From Mesostigma viride (Eukaryota > Streptophyta > Mesostigmatophyceae > Mesostigmatales > Mesostigmataceae), in assembly GCA_009746045.1 (NCBI GenBank), contig RPFO01000079.1, forward strand, positions 1,717,285 through 1,781,284: 64,000 nucleotides of DNA, given 5' to 3'. The notes beneath the pieces are model-generated. The model had not been told where the DNA came from, searched no databases, and worked only from the letters and a program-made list of their open reading frames with translations. Shown in pieces: positions 17,160 through 27,700 of the stretch. The translations under genes and the position numbers were made by a program. The number at the start of each line of letters is the position of its first letter. Position 1 is the first letter of the stretch.

Positions 17160-17645
17160 ATGTGGCTGCTCTTGTTCTTGGTAATCCTCATGTTCGCCAC
17201 CATCATGCTGCGTTTCTCTAGCGGCGTCCCCGAGTTAGCTAGCACCCCCGCGGCCCCCGCGGTAGAAGCCGTAGCCGATAGCGCCACCCCGAACCCCGCG
17301 CCAGGTAGCACGGCCGCGGCCCCCGCGACGGTACACGCGAGCAAGGAACGGCCCATCCTCAACGCGCTAGGGATAGAGACGAAGAGCGGCGCGCACGTGG
17401 TCAACAGCGTGCAGAACCTGGTGGTGGACATGGTCAACCCGGTGTCCACGCTGGGCGGCATCCTGAACGGGTTCGGCCTGTTCCCCAACAAGCTGGGCGA
17501 CAAGGTCAGCAAGGCTGGCGGCAAGATCACCAAGGCGGTGGTCGGGCACACGCCGGCGGGCGCGCTGATGCAGGCGTTCAAGGAGAAGAAGAGCGCGCGG
17601 TGCAAGGCCAAGAAGTTCTTCAGCTTCGGGTTCGCCAGGTGCTAA
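17160..17645 (+). CDS. Membrane-anchored protein, 161 aa
   Basis: An N-terminal hydrophobic helix (residues 2-17, WLLLFLVILMFATIML) forms a signal anchor. A Pro/Ala/Thr-rich stalk follows (about 20-60), then a moderately conserved-looking domain with Gly/Val repeats (NLVVDMVNP, LGGILNGFGLF). The tail is basic and Cys-containing (KSARCKAKKFF). The start follows an AT-rich leader (TACTTAATAAACG). The mirror copy at 30,688-31,173 is intact and differs by one visible residue (Leu versus Ser near residue 26). It may be a virion membrane protein; the function is unknown. Confidence 0.5.
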   Translation: MWLLLFLVILMFATIMLRFSSGVPELASTPAAPAVEAVADSATPNPAPGSTAAAPATVHASKERPILNALGIETKSGAHVVNSVQNLVVDMVNPVSTLGGILNGFGLFPNKLGDKVSKAGGKITKAVVGHTPAGALMQAFKEKKSARCKAKKFFSFGFARC

Positions 17646-17649
17646 CCCC

Positions 17650-18205
17650 GGGAGAGCTTGGATGTTCTTCTCCTGCCCAAAAAATAGAAGCCTATCCACG
17701 ATCTTGCTCGAAACGGGATTCCCGCCCCCCGCCAGTTTTTTTGTCGGGGAGAAGCCTATCCAACAACATTGCTCGGGAATCTCTTCTCGGGGCCTCTTAA
17801 ATTTATTCGACCCCTCTCCAGACATTCCCACCCTCCCAGTTTGGATAGGCTTCTCTTGGATAGTCTTCTTTTTTGGGGGTAAAGGCCAACAATAATATGG
17901 GCTATGGAAAAATTTTCCCTTGGGCATATATGCAGGTAGGGTATGCATGCCTGGGGGGAGTAGTAGTTTGGGCCGAGGGCGAAAAAGAAGCCTATCCAAG
18001 AGAAGCCTATCCACGACCAACCCTCGAGAGCCCCGGGAGAGGGCCTCTAAAATTTATTCGACCCTCGAGCAGGGTTCGGCAGGGGTCGAGTTTGGATAGG
18101 CTTCTCTTTTTTTTCTGGGCGACGGATGGCCGGGCCGCGGTTGGCGGGGGTTGTGTTGGATAGGCTTCTCTTTTTTGGGGTGGAGAAGGCTATCCAAGCC
18201 GAGCG
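17650..18205. repeat. Foldback repeat built on GAGAAGCCTATCC (copy 2, left arm)
   Basis: The island order matches the repeat at 14,940: GAGAAGCCTATCC pairs, CTCTTAAATTTATTCGACCC, GCATATATGCAGG, GGAAAAATTTTCC and CAATAATATGGGC. It starts directly after the stop of the 161-aa gene and occupies the rest of the space to about 18,205. Confidence 0.75.
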
Positions 18206-18499
18206 CGCGTTAAGAGGGGCCGGGAAATTGTCTCCGCCACCATGTAAACGGTGATGGACGGGGGGTGGTGGTCCGGTCTGCGCTGGTGGCTGCCCGCGGC
18301 CAAGTGGGCGGTCCGCGGGGGGAGGGTGATGCTTGGGGGCGAGTCCGCTGACGTCAGCAAGCCAGTCCAGGAGTGACGTCAGCAGAACCAGGGACGCCGC
18401 CGTCGGAGCCGTCTGATGCACACCTGCGTCCCGGCACACCCTGGCCCGGGCCTGTGGAGGGGTGAGCCGAGGGGGCGCCAGCCCATCCCTGCTGTAGTG

Positions 18500-18665
18500 C
18501 CACGTGTCACTATCCTATTGGCTGGCCTAAAGCAACAAAGCCCTGCCACACACCCTAACAGGCGGTGACAGGGCTATGAGGTGCCACGTGGCGTTATCCT
18601 GTTGGCTGGCCTAACGCAAAAAAGCCCCCATCACACACCCAACCGGGCGGTGACAGGGGCAGCAT
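18500..18665. repeat. Two related ~80-bp units next to the palindrome centre
   Basis: The unit at 18,500-18,575 (CACGTGTCACTATCCTATTG, then GGCTGGCCTAAAGC...GGTGACAGGGC) is repeated with about 80% identity at 18,588-18,660. The second unit runs into the perfect palindrome core (18,604-19,067). Units of this kind close to a hairpin tip resemble the tandem repeats near NCLDV genome termini; this is an analogy only. Confidence 0.6.
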
Positions 18666-19067
18666 AAGGGTCCAAAACCCTGGGCACCAGGGGAGGTGTC
18701 AAAGTTTGACAGCATAAGGGCCAAAAAAATATCTAAAGCTGACAGTATATAAGTATCTTCCAATAGGAAGAGGCCGGACCTTGACACCGGGTGTCAAGGT
18801 CTGACAGGGCTCCCTGGTGTCCCAGGCTTGAATGGCCATTCAAGCCTGGGACACCAGGGAGCCCTGTCAGACCTTGACACCCGGTGTCAAGGTCCGGCCT
18901 CTTCCTATTGGAAGATACTTATATACTGTCAGCTTTAGATATTTTTTTGGCCCTTATGCTGTCAAACTTTGACACCTCCCCTGGTGCCCAGGGTTTTGGA
19001 CCCTTATGCTGCCCCTGTCACCGCCCGGTTGGGTGTGTGATGGGGGCTTTTGTGCGTTAGGCCAGCC
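18604..19067. repeat. Uninterrupted palindrome core, 464 bp
   Basis: This is the innermost part of the giant palindrome: two 232-bp arms with a single visible mismatch (an A/C difference in the AACGCAAAAAAGC segment) and no loop. Nested smaller palindromes such as CTTGACACCGGGTGTCAAG increase its hairpin potential. It contains no ORF of note. Confidence 0.9.
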
Positions 19068-19084
19068 ACACTAGGAACTCGCTA

Positions 19085-19400
19085 CTGAGAAAACTGAGAT
19101 TTCCTGAGATTTCCTGAGATTTCCTGAGAAAAAAACTGAGATTTCCTGAGATTTCCTGAGATTTCCTGAGATTTCCTGAGATTTTCCTGAGATTTCCTGA
19201 GATTTCCTGAGAAAGTGACCTGAGATTTCCTGAGATTGGCCTGAGAAAATTGGCTTTTTCTCAGGAAATCTCAGGAAATCTCAGGGCTAAGTGGAAACTG
19301 AGATTTTACGTGGACACTGAGATTTTTTTTTCTCAGGCTGAAAATCTCAGGGCATTTTCTCAGGCGCTGAAAATCTCAGGGCATATTCTCAGGCATGCTG
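19085..19400. repeat. CACTA subterminal repeats, left
   Basis: There are more than a dozen copies of CTGAGATTTC and related CTGAGA words, with reverse-complement CTCAGG words further in. In En/Spm elements such subterminal motifs bind the element-encoded accessory protein and are needed for transposition. Confidence 0.85.
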
Positions 19401-19914
19401 TTGCCAGAATTAAATGTGTATTCTAACAAAGATAACAGCATAATGCAATGAATGCAACAATAAATTCATGATATAAATACACGTGATTAGCACATCTTGT
19501 GGTTTTAGGCGTGGCATTCATGGCATCACGCTGTTTGATTTAGTAATAAACTTATGTTTCATTGTGGCATTGCGTGACTCATCGTTTCAATACAATCAAA
19601 ATATAAAACATCGACTAATCAAATTGCTCGAGCATCCGATTTCTGGACTGCTATAGCTGATGGCTCATGGCCATATAACGGCTGGCATGCCAGAGTCCAC
19701 CAGCAACGATTGTTTCACTCAATATTGATGCGTACGTCTTCTCTTCGAGCTTGCATGCTCCGCAATCTGCATCAAGTCATCCCAATGAAAGAAAGCACAA
19801 ATAAGAAAGGAGTTACATTTACAAACATGATAACAAGTTATTATGCCATATTATGCAACATGATAAATATTCCAAGAATGATATAGAAGGTGGGCATGCT
19901 GCCATGCATTGCGT

Positions 19915-20335
19915 GAGTGTGTGAGCGCGTGCAGCTAGGTGTGCGTGCGTGGATGGGTGCATGAGAGTGTGCAGCTAGGTGTGCGTGCGTGTGCGTGTGT
20001 GTGTGCGTGTGCGTGTGCGTGTGCGTGTGCGTGTGCGTGTGCGTGTGCGTGTGCGTGTGCGTGTGCGTGCAGTTGTGCATGTGTGCGTTTGTGCAGGCGT
20101 GGCTTGATGTGTGGTTTGATGGCTGCGTGCAGGCGTGCGTGCGTGGGTGCATGGGTGCGTGAGATCAAAAGTGCAGCTAGGTGCCGTGCGTGCGTGTGCG
20201 TGTGCGTGCAGTTGTGTGTGTGTGTGTGTGTGCATGTGTGTGTGTGCGTACGCATGCGCTGGTTGGTGGGCATGGGTGGGCTGCTGGCTGCGTGCAGGCG
20301 TGCGTGCGTGGGTGGGTGCGTGAGAGTGTGCAACT
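19915..20335. repeat. GTGTGC/GTGCGT microsatellite
   Basis: Alternating purine-pyrimidine runs of GTGTGCGTGTGC occur in several blocks, broken by GTGCAGCTAGGTG. Such sequence can adopt Z-DNA and is length-variable. Confidence 0.85.
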
Positions 20336-20336
20336 A

Positions 20337-21945
20337 CATAAATAAATGGGGTGGGGTACTGGCATGCGTAGATGGTGGTGGTGGGGTGCTGGCATGCATC
20401 AATACATGGGGTGGGGTGCTGGCATGCATCAATATATGGGGTGGGGTGCTGGCATGCATCAATACACGGGGTGGGGTGCTGGCATGCATCAATAAATGGG
20501 GTGGGGTGCTGGCATGCATCAATAAATGGGGTGGGGTGCGGGCATGCGTAGATGGTAGTGGTGGGGTGCTGGCATGCATCAATAAATGGGGTGGGGTGCT
20601 GGCATGCATCAATAAATGGGGTGGGGTGCTGGCATGCATCAATAAATGGGGTGGGGTGCAGGCATGCATAAATAAATGGGGTGGGGTGCTGGCATGCATC
20701 AATAAATGGGGTGGGGTGCTGGCATGCGTAGATGGTGGTGGTGGGGTGCTGGCATGCATCAATAAATGGGGTGGGGTGCTGGCATGCGTAGATGGCGGTG
20801 GTGGGGTGCTGGCATGCATCAATAAATGGGGTGGGGTGCTGGCATGCATCAATAAATGGGGTGGGGTGCTGGCATGCATCAATAAATGGGGTGGGGTGCT
20901 GGCACGCGTAGATGGTGGTGATGGGGTGCTGGCATGCATCAATAAATGGGGTGGGGTGCTGGCATGCGTAGATGGTGGTGGTGGAGTGCTGGCATGCATC
21001 AATAAATGGGGTGGGGTGCTGGCATGCATCAATAAATGGGGTGGGGTGCTGGCATGCGTAGATGGTGGTGGTGGGGTGCTGGCATGCATCAATAAATGGG
21101 GTGGGGTGCGGGCATGCGTCAATAAATGGGGTGGGGTGCTGGCATGCATCAATAAATGGGGTGGGGTGCTGGAATGCATCAATAAATGGGGTGGGGTGCT
21201 GGCATGCATCAATAAATGGGGTGGGGTGCTGGCATGCATCAATAAATGGGGTGGGGTGCTGGCATGCGTAGATGGTGGTGGTGGAGTGCAGGCATGCATC
21301 AATAAATGGGGTGGGGTGCTGGCATGCGTAGATGGTGGTGGTGGAGTGCAGGCATGCATCAATAAATGGGGTGGGGTGCTGGCATGCATCAATACATGGG
21401 GTGGGGTGCTGGCATGCGTAGATGGTGGTGGTGGGGTGCTGGCATGCATCAATAAATGGGGTGGGGTGCTGGCATGCATCAATAAATGGGGTGGGGTGCT
21501 GGCATGCATCAATAAATGGGGTGGGGTGCTGGCATGCATCAATAAATGGGGTGGGGTGCTGGAATGCATCAATAAATGGGGTGGGGTGCTGGCATGCATC
21601 AATAAATGGGGTGGGGTGCTGGCATGCATCAATAAATGGGGTGGGGTGCTGGCATGCGTAGATGGTGGTGGTGGAGTGCAGGCATGCATCAATAAATGGG
21701 GTGGGGTGCTGGCATGCGTAGATGGTGGTGGTGGAGTGCAGGCATGCATCAATAAATGGGGTGGGGTGCAGGCATGCATCAATAAATGGGGTGGGGTGCT
21801 GGAATGCATCAATAAATGGGGTGGGGTGCTGGCGTGCATCAATAAATGGGGTGGGGTGCTGGCATGCATCAATAAATGGGGTGGGGTGCTGGCATGCATC
21901 AATAAATGGGGTGGGGTGCTGGCATGCATAAATAATGGTGGTATA
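20337..21945. repeat. 30-bp minisatellite, about 53 units
   Basis: The main unit is ATAAATGGGGTGGGGTGCTG followed by GCATGCATCA. A second unit type (GTAGATGGTGGTGGTGGGGT...) is interspersed, often with a 60-bp or longer higher-order period. Runs of G (GGGG TGGGG) give G-quadruplex potential on the plus strand. The array lies just beyond the 3' end of the divergent CACTA gene. Confidence 0.92.
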
Positions 21946-22015
21946 TAGAAAAGAAGGTAGTCGAAAAGTGTAACTGTTCACCACACATACTTTACGATTG
22001 ATGAGCTTGAATCTG

Positions 22016-24719
22016 TCATGCAGGTTGTCCATACTCGGTGCCCGCTTTGGACTCTTGCTCAGTCCCGCTTGCCTGCAATTCAGCAATTTTATAAGCATCA
22101 AGAAGAAAAGAAAGATATTAAAACAAAATTGTCTGCCAAGTCGACATTTACTTGCTGAGTGCGCAATAACTTGACATTCAAAGCCAACATTAATTAATTA
22201 AATATTTTATAGACACGTGACTGCGTAAGGTCAACATGCATGGCCAATGATTTTGGAAACTTGCCACAAACTTACAGATGGAGTCTCCTCGGTTTCCATC
22301 GGGGTGGCCAGCTGGCTCCTTGCTTGAGTTGACATCTTCTCTTGCGCAGCCTTTAGCAGCGCCAGCTGCTCTTCCAGCTGCCTCTGCAGATCCTGGACCT
22401 TCTTCTCGGCATCAGTGAGCCCATGCTTGGGAGGATCCAGTTCCTGGAGCTCCAGCGTTACCCGCGCGCGCTTGTATGCTGGCTGGGTCCCCGGCTTGGT
22501 CTCCTGCTCGGTCTCCGGCTCGGTCTCCCACTTGGTCTCCGGCTCGGTGTCTGTCTGGGGAAGCGTTGCGGCCACCTTGGAAGTAGGTTTAGCCTTTAGA
22601 GAAGGCAGGTCTGTGATGCTGATGCCTCCAAGGAGGACCCATGAGGTCTCTGTGGAGCCCTCCTCACCGTAGGGCAAAGTGAAACAGTCAATCTCATACT
22701 TTTCAGGCTCTTCGCCCTCTTCGGCCAGAAAGGTGGCCTTCCAAGGCTTTGCGAGTCTGAAGTTCACCGCGCTGATCATGCCGATTTCCCAGGACCACTC
22801 CGCACCTTTTTTGAGCGCCGGCACGGCCTTCAAAAACCACTTCTGCGCGAAGAAGAGACCCGCCGTGACCTCTGCCTTGATATCTGCCGGGCGTGGCAAG
22901 ATGTGCGCGTGTGGGATGCCGGCTTTCTCCAAGTAATGGGGTAAGCCAAAGTCTGTTGGGGGAGGTGGGACCCACTTAGGCTGGCGCGGCGGCTTCGGAG
23001 GCTTTGGCTGTGCCTTTTTCTGCGGCGGCGGCAGTGCGGCCTCGGGCACGGGCACTGCAGTGGACACTGGCGCTGGCTCCTTTCTCTTTTCCATTACGGC
23101 ATCAAGTAGAGTGCACCATGTCTCACACGCTACCTCCATTCGATTGGGCAATGTGGGTTCCTGAGGAGGCAGCTTTGGGGCTGCAGTGGGCAGCGGTGGA
23201 GGTGCCGCGGGCGCTGCAGTAGTGGGCAGCGGGGGAGGTGCCGCGGGCGCTGCAGTGGGCAGCGGGGGAGGCCATGCCTTGGGCGATGATCGAGGGGGCA
23301 CTGGCGGAGGCGGACGAAACGGAGGTGCCTCGGGCGCTGCAGCGGGCAGCGGGGGAGGTGCCGCCGGCGCTGCAGTGGGCAGCGGGGGAGGTGCCTTGGG
23401 CGATGATCGAGGGGGTACCGGCGGAGGCGGACGAAACGCGGAGTCTTCGTGCGTGACCTCCACCTCATACTCCGCCTCAACTTCCGCAATCTGGGCATGC
23501 AGCGCTGCAAGCCTCGCAGCCTTTCGGGATGCCGGTGACAGGCTGCCTATCTCAGCCCCTGACATGATGCCTGACTCTTCCTTCGCGTCGTTGGTTGACA
23601 ACTGCATCATGCAACGCCGGTGTAAAAGAAGTCATCAAAACGCACGACTCAAGCAATTTATTAGAGGCGAAACACGATGGAAGATGTGGTACAGAAATTG
23701 AAAATACTATGACTGTCTTCTACACAGACCAAAAAATCCCAGCAAAACTATAACCAATGCCGGCCCTATAAAATCATTTCATGCACCTTGGAATCTGTCG
23801 TTTCTCCGTTAGTGATGGATGCCAGGGGGCGGCGAGCCGGAGCGGGGGCCTCGGCGGCCGGTGGGCCAGCTGTCTTGGTCGTCGGCTTCCGTGGCTCAGA
23901 ACCGCTAGCCGCAATCTCGCGCAGCTTGACTTCCCGCTTCCGGTTTGAGAGATGTCGCGAGACCTCGCTTGCTACAAACTCTCGCGGGGACTGCCCGGTA
24001 GGCTCCTTGCCTTTCTGATTCCCAGCGCGGAATCTATTCAATGCCGTATCATGAGCCGCTTTTGCTAACGCTCGGGTAAATCCACTGCAGACACTGCAGA
24101 CGCGCTCCACTACGGCATGGAATAGCTCATCGTCCTCTTCTTTTCGGGCTAGTCCGTCCAGGAAATACTTCTTGGAGAGCTGGAATATCGTGGCCCGCAG
24201 CCGTTTCTGATATTCGGCTGGCGGTACGTTCACTAGTGGTTGAGACTCAGTTGCATGTGCCGCGTGAAATCTCTGCCACGTATTGGCATCTGCCTTACGC
24301 TTTTCCACCATCCTGTCCAGCCTTCGACATGTCTCACCATGCCAACAAACGATCACTTTTGTGCGACCAGCAGGCAGCAGCCTCCGTCCGGACGCAGCGC
24401 CCAATAATCCAACGGAGTGCACTAAATGCCGCGGAAATTTGAAATTCAGCCCGGAGGGCAAGCGCCGCGCCAGAGCTGGCACAGGAAGTGGACGTTGCAC
24501 GTGAAGGCACGTGAATTGGAGAACGCCACCGTTGACAAAGGAGGGTGAGCTACGCCAACGTGAGCTACGCCAACGTGAGCTACGCCAAGGGCAGGTACGC
24601 AGCCTTGGCAACGAACGCCATAATAATTTGACGTGTACACCTTGCGCGATGCTGTAGGCAGCCATATTTATGTCATGCATAGTGACTCGATGTAGAGTCG
24701 GGTGGTGAAATAGCGACAT
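22016..24719 (-). CDS. CACTA second gene, three exons (TnpA-like by position)
   Basis: I propose exon A 24,719-23,787, exon B 23,601-22,276 and exon C 22,072-22,016. The introns have GT-AG ends: donor AAG|GTGCAT with acceptor GATGCAG, then donor TCT|GTAAGT with acceptor ATTGCAG. All junctions are phase 0 and the last exon closes with TGA after 18 codons, giving about 771 aa. Exon A encodes a charged domain (VEKRKADANTWQRF...) with a Cys pair (VCSVCSGF). Exon B has a long Pro/Ala repeat region, a globular middle and a C-terminal coiled coil (VQDLQRQLEEQLALLKAAQE). It is divergent from the transposase across about 55 bp. In En/Spm the second gene makes a DNA-binding accessory protein; homology was not recognised, so that role is inferred from position. 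The start codon is uncertain. Confidence 0.5.
22420..22550. repeat. Short in-frame repeat in the CACTA second gene
   Basis: Tandem ~18-bp units (variants of GGTCTCCGGCTC) encode a Glu-Thr-Glu-Pro type repeat near the end of exon B. A larger set of Pro/Ala units lies at 23,180-23,430. Confidence 0.6.
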
Positions 24720-24721
24720 CA

Positions 24722-24754
24722 CCGGGCCCGCTACGTTTTTCGTAGCGGGCCCGG
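24722..24754. promoter_or_regulatory. Perfect 14-bp hairpin between divergent CACTA genes
   Basis: CCGGGCCCGCTACG and its exact reverse complement enclose a TTTTT loop. It sits 19 bases before the transposase ATG (24,774) and immediately before the proposed start of the divergent gene. It would be in the 5' leader of either transcript and could block translation or mark the shared promoter; this is inference. Confidence 0.6.
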
Positions 24755-24773
24755 CACCACCTTAGTGACGCGA

Positions 24774-27700
24774 ATGGCTGAAACTGTGGATGACTTCATG
24801 ATGCAGGAGCGTGATGATGTAGATGGCAGCGGGGAGGCAGAGGCGGAGGCATTTGCCCGCCAGTTCGACGAGACCGTGAACCGAGTCAGACAAGACACTC
24901 CGCTCTATCCTGGCTCGTCGGACTCAGCCGTAGTAACGTCATTGCGGCTGCTGGCTTTACTGGGGGAAAATGCGTGCACGAAGGCGTTTGGTGACCAGCT
25001 GATGCAATTCATATCGGAAATCTTGCCGGCAGGCAATTGTCTACCAGCCAGCATAAAGGAGGCCAAAAACCTCGTCAACTCGGTAGGGGTGGGGTACCGA
25101 GTCTATGACGCCTGCTGCTGCGACAAGTTTTTGTACAAGGACAAAGACCTGCAGAAATGTCCCAAGTGTGGCGAGACGCGGTATGAGAAGTACACTGACA
25201 GGAAGGGTGTGGAAAGAATGACAAACAAGCCACATCGTCAAGTCCGTCATTTCCCTCTCCAAAACCGTATCCGCAGCTGGCTGAGAATCCCTGCCATGTC
25301 CGCCGCTTTGCGGTATGCATCAGAGGCTGAGAACAAGGAGTCAGATGGCCCAACCCGGAAAGTGAATGGTGTAAAAGGTTCGTAAAGATACCAGGGTTTG
25401 GAAATCGCATTTGCTTTTAATTCATCTGCTGCTCGATTTCCCCCACGGCCTCCCTTTACAACGCCTTTGCTTTATTTTAGACTGATGGTTTCTTTGATTT
25501 TTCCTATGCCATTAGTCGGCCTGGGAACTAAATCTCTCCCACCTGTCGCACATGCGTGTTGTTGTATGCTGTGCCTTTGTATGAATGCCTGCAGACTGCC
25601 GTGCTGTTCAATTCGTGAAGGACAAATACCCTGAGTTCAGACGCGATCCCCGGAACTTGATGTTTGGGGTGTGCATTGATGGCATGAACCCTCGGAGCTT
25701 TAAGATGACTTACTCCTGCTGGGCCGCATTCGCGGCTTGTTACAACCTGCCTGAGGGTGCTTTTTCCAACAAGCATTTTTCACCACCAGTACTTTTGATC
25801 AGTGCTTGCAAGGGTCGTGCGCCATCGGACTTGCAGATTTTTCTCGAGTTGGTGGCCGATGACTTTGTGGGCATGTGGCGTGGGTTTCACGTCTGTGACA
25901 TCTTGGATGACAAAGGCACTTGTTTCAAGCCTGTTCGGGTCCAGTCGCTGCTTCTATGGGTTATTCACGACTACCCTGCCTTCGCCAAGGCACTGAATAT
26001 TCCGGATTCCGGGTATTTCGGTTGCACTCTCCATGGGCCTAGGTGGGAAGGGGTGTATTTCTCTCAAGGCAAAATTGTCTTTCTGCAAAATGACACTCTG
26101 CTAGAGAAGGATGACCCTGGCCGCCCCGCCGATGCCGGCGACGCCCCGCCTTTAATGGACCGTGACTTATACCTTGAGTACTGTGGCTTGAGAAAAGTCC
26201 AACCCGAGGTGTTTGACCGGCTGGAATACTGGCGTGAACTCCCCGTACGGCACCTAGTGGATGAATTCCACCTCATCCCGAACATATTGAAGCGCATGAT
26301 GGCGTGCACAAGGGGTAAGACCATAGATTTTTCTTTGTTTTTTCATTTTTTGCGTTTCTTTCTTTCCTTGTGTAGGGTACGTCAGAGATGTTGATTTTTT
26401 GTTTTTTCTGTGTGTGCTTTTTATTCCTTCTGCACTTGCAGGGAAAGCCGTTACCGCCGCAGTCCGAAAGCGGCTGAAAGCTTTGGGCTACAACCAGGAG
26501 CTATGGATAACAAAGACCAAGGTGGCGGTGGCGGCGGCGCGTGGCAATAAGCGCAAGATGACTACGAAGGACGTGAGGCATCACCCTCCCTGCCAGCTGA
26601 CGCCTGCAGAGAAAGAGGCCTGCACTGGTACGGATCATTTGCAAGATGTTTCTTGCGTTAGAAGAAGGCCAATTATGATTCTGATTCGCTGGGCTCCCTC
26701 TTTGCATTAAAAAAAAAAAATTGTTTTGCCCCTTAAAGCACTGATAACAAATAACTTAAACATGCGTAAACTGACATATCGCTTTCTTTGGTTATGTATG
26801 TACTATTTATTTGACTCTTGCTTGCAGCCGTGGAGGGTGCCATGTACAGCTGTCTACCAGACTACTGCAGCGGGGACTATCGCCGGTTCGCTGCGTCGGG
26901 CAAGGGCAGTGAATGCATGAAAACTACCGACAAGATCAAATACATGTGCTACCTACTGGCTGTGGTGCTCCGAGGGCGGCTGCACGTGGACGCCCGATCT
27001 GCCTTCTTGCTTATGGCTGCTGCCTGCAACTGCATTTTTTCGTGTAGGGTGCTCACCCAGGAACAGCTGGCTCACGTGGGCCGTTTGATGGTGCGTGCAG
27101 TTGTTGCACTCGAGCGGGTTATGCCAGCTTCGGAGATGTCGCGCTCTGTTCACGCGGCAGTCCACCTTAGTGAGCAGATCCAGTGGGCTGGTCTCCCTGA
27201 GGGCCGCTCCATGGCGTGGGGTGAAAGGCAGATGGCACAGTGTACCGATGGAGCGTTATCAAACGTGAACGTCGAGCACTCAATCGCCGAGTTTTTCGTG
27301 AGCCAGGAAGCGTTGCGGATCCTGCTGCATTTTGCCGATGACACCTGCATTGTAAGTTCGCTGCTGTAGTCTATGTTTTTGTACATTACATGTCCATGTT
27401 TTTTGGATTGTATTTTTTGCCACATTAATGTAATGCACATGTCCCAGCCTGATTTTACGTCTTCTTTTCTTTGCCTCACACTAATCCAGCCAAGAGACGC
27501 CGTACACTGCTGGGACATACTGAACAACGACCTGTCCAAAGAGGTCATGCTGAGCAAACGCCTTCGCCCTGACAGCCACCGCTTCACTGCATCCGAGCTG
27601 GAAGAAGTACGCGGCCTGTTGATAAGGGATGCGCTGGCACGTGCTGTGTACACTGACGGTCATGGGGACCAAGATTACTGGTGAGTGCTTGTATCACTTT

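Larger units (their letters stand above)
15858..19068. repeat. Giant palindrome: left arm, centre and start of right arm
   Basis: From CTAGGTCCGGGCC at 15,858 inwards, this sequence is the reverse complement of 32,468 downwards. The symmetry centre lies between 18,835 and 18,836 (TGAATGGCCATTCA). The left arm is about 2,978 bp and there is no spacer at the centre. The mirror continues to 19,068, where the CACTA transposon interrupts it, and resumes at 29,734. The arms differ by only a few substitutions and small indels, for example near 17,115, 17,237 and 18,366, so they are of recent common origin or kept alike by gene conversion. Confidence 0.9.
19401..22015. other. Non-coding interior of CACTA with satellites
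   Basis: No gene is supported. It contains about 500 bp of AT-rich sequence, then a GTGTGC microsatellite and a long minisatellite listed separately. Long ORFs in several frames exist only because the minisatellite period (30 bp) is a multiple of three. Confidence 0.7.

Noticed and set aside
17367..18020. 217-codon ORF and its mirror at 30,313-30,966
   Set aside because: Formed by the foldback repeat plus the antisense of the membrane-anchored gene; no coding character.
20337..21945. CRISPR-like array
   Set aside because: Units are contiguous with no unique spacers, in eukaryotic transposon DNA.
19939..22101. Very long ORFs (500-700 codons) on both strands through the minisatellite
   Set aside because: They exist only because the repeat period is 30 bp; the products are pure repeats in conflicting frames.
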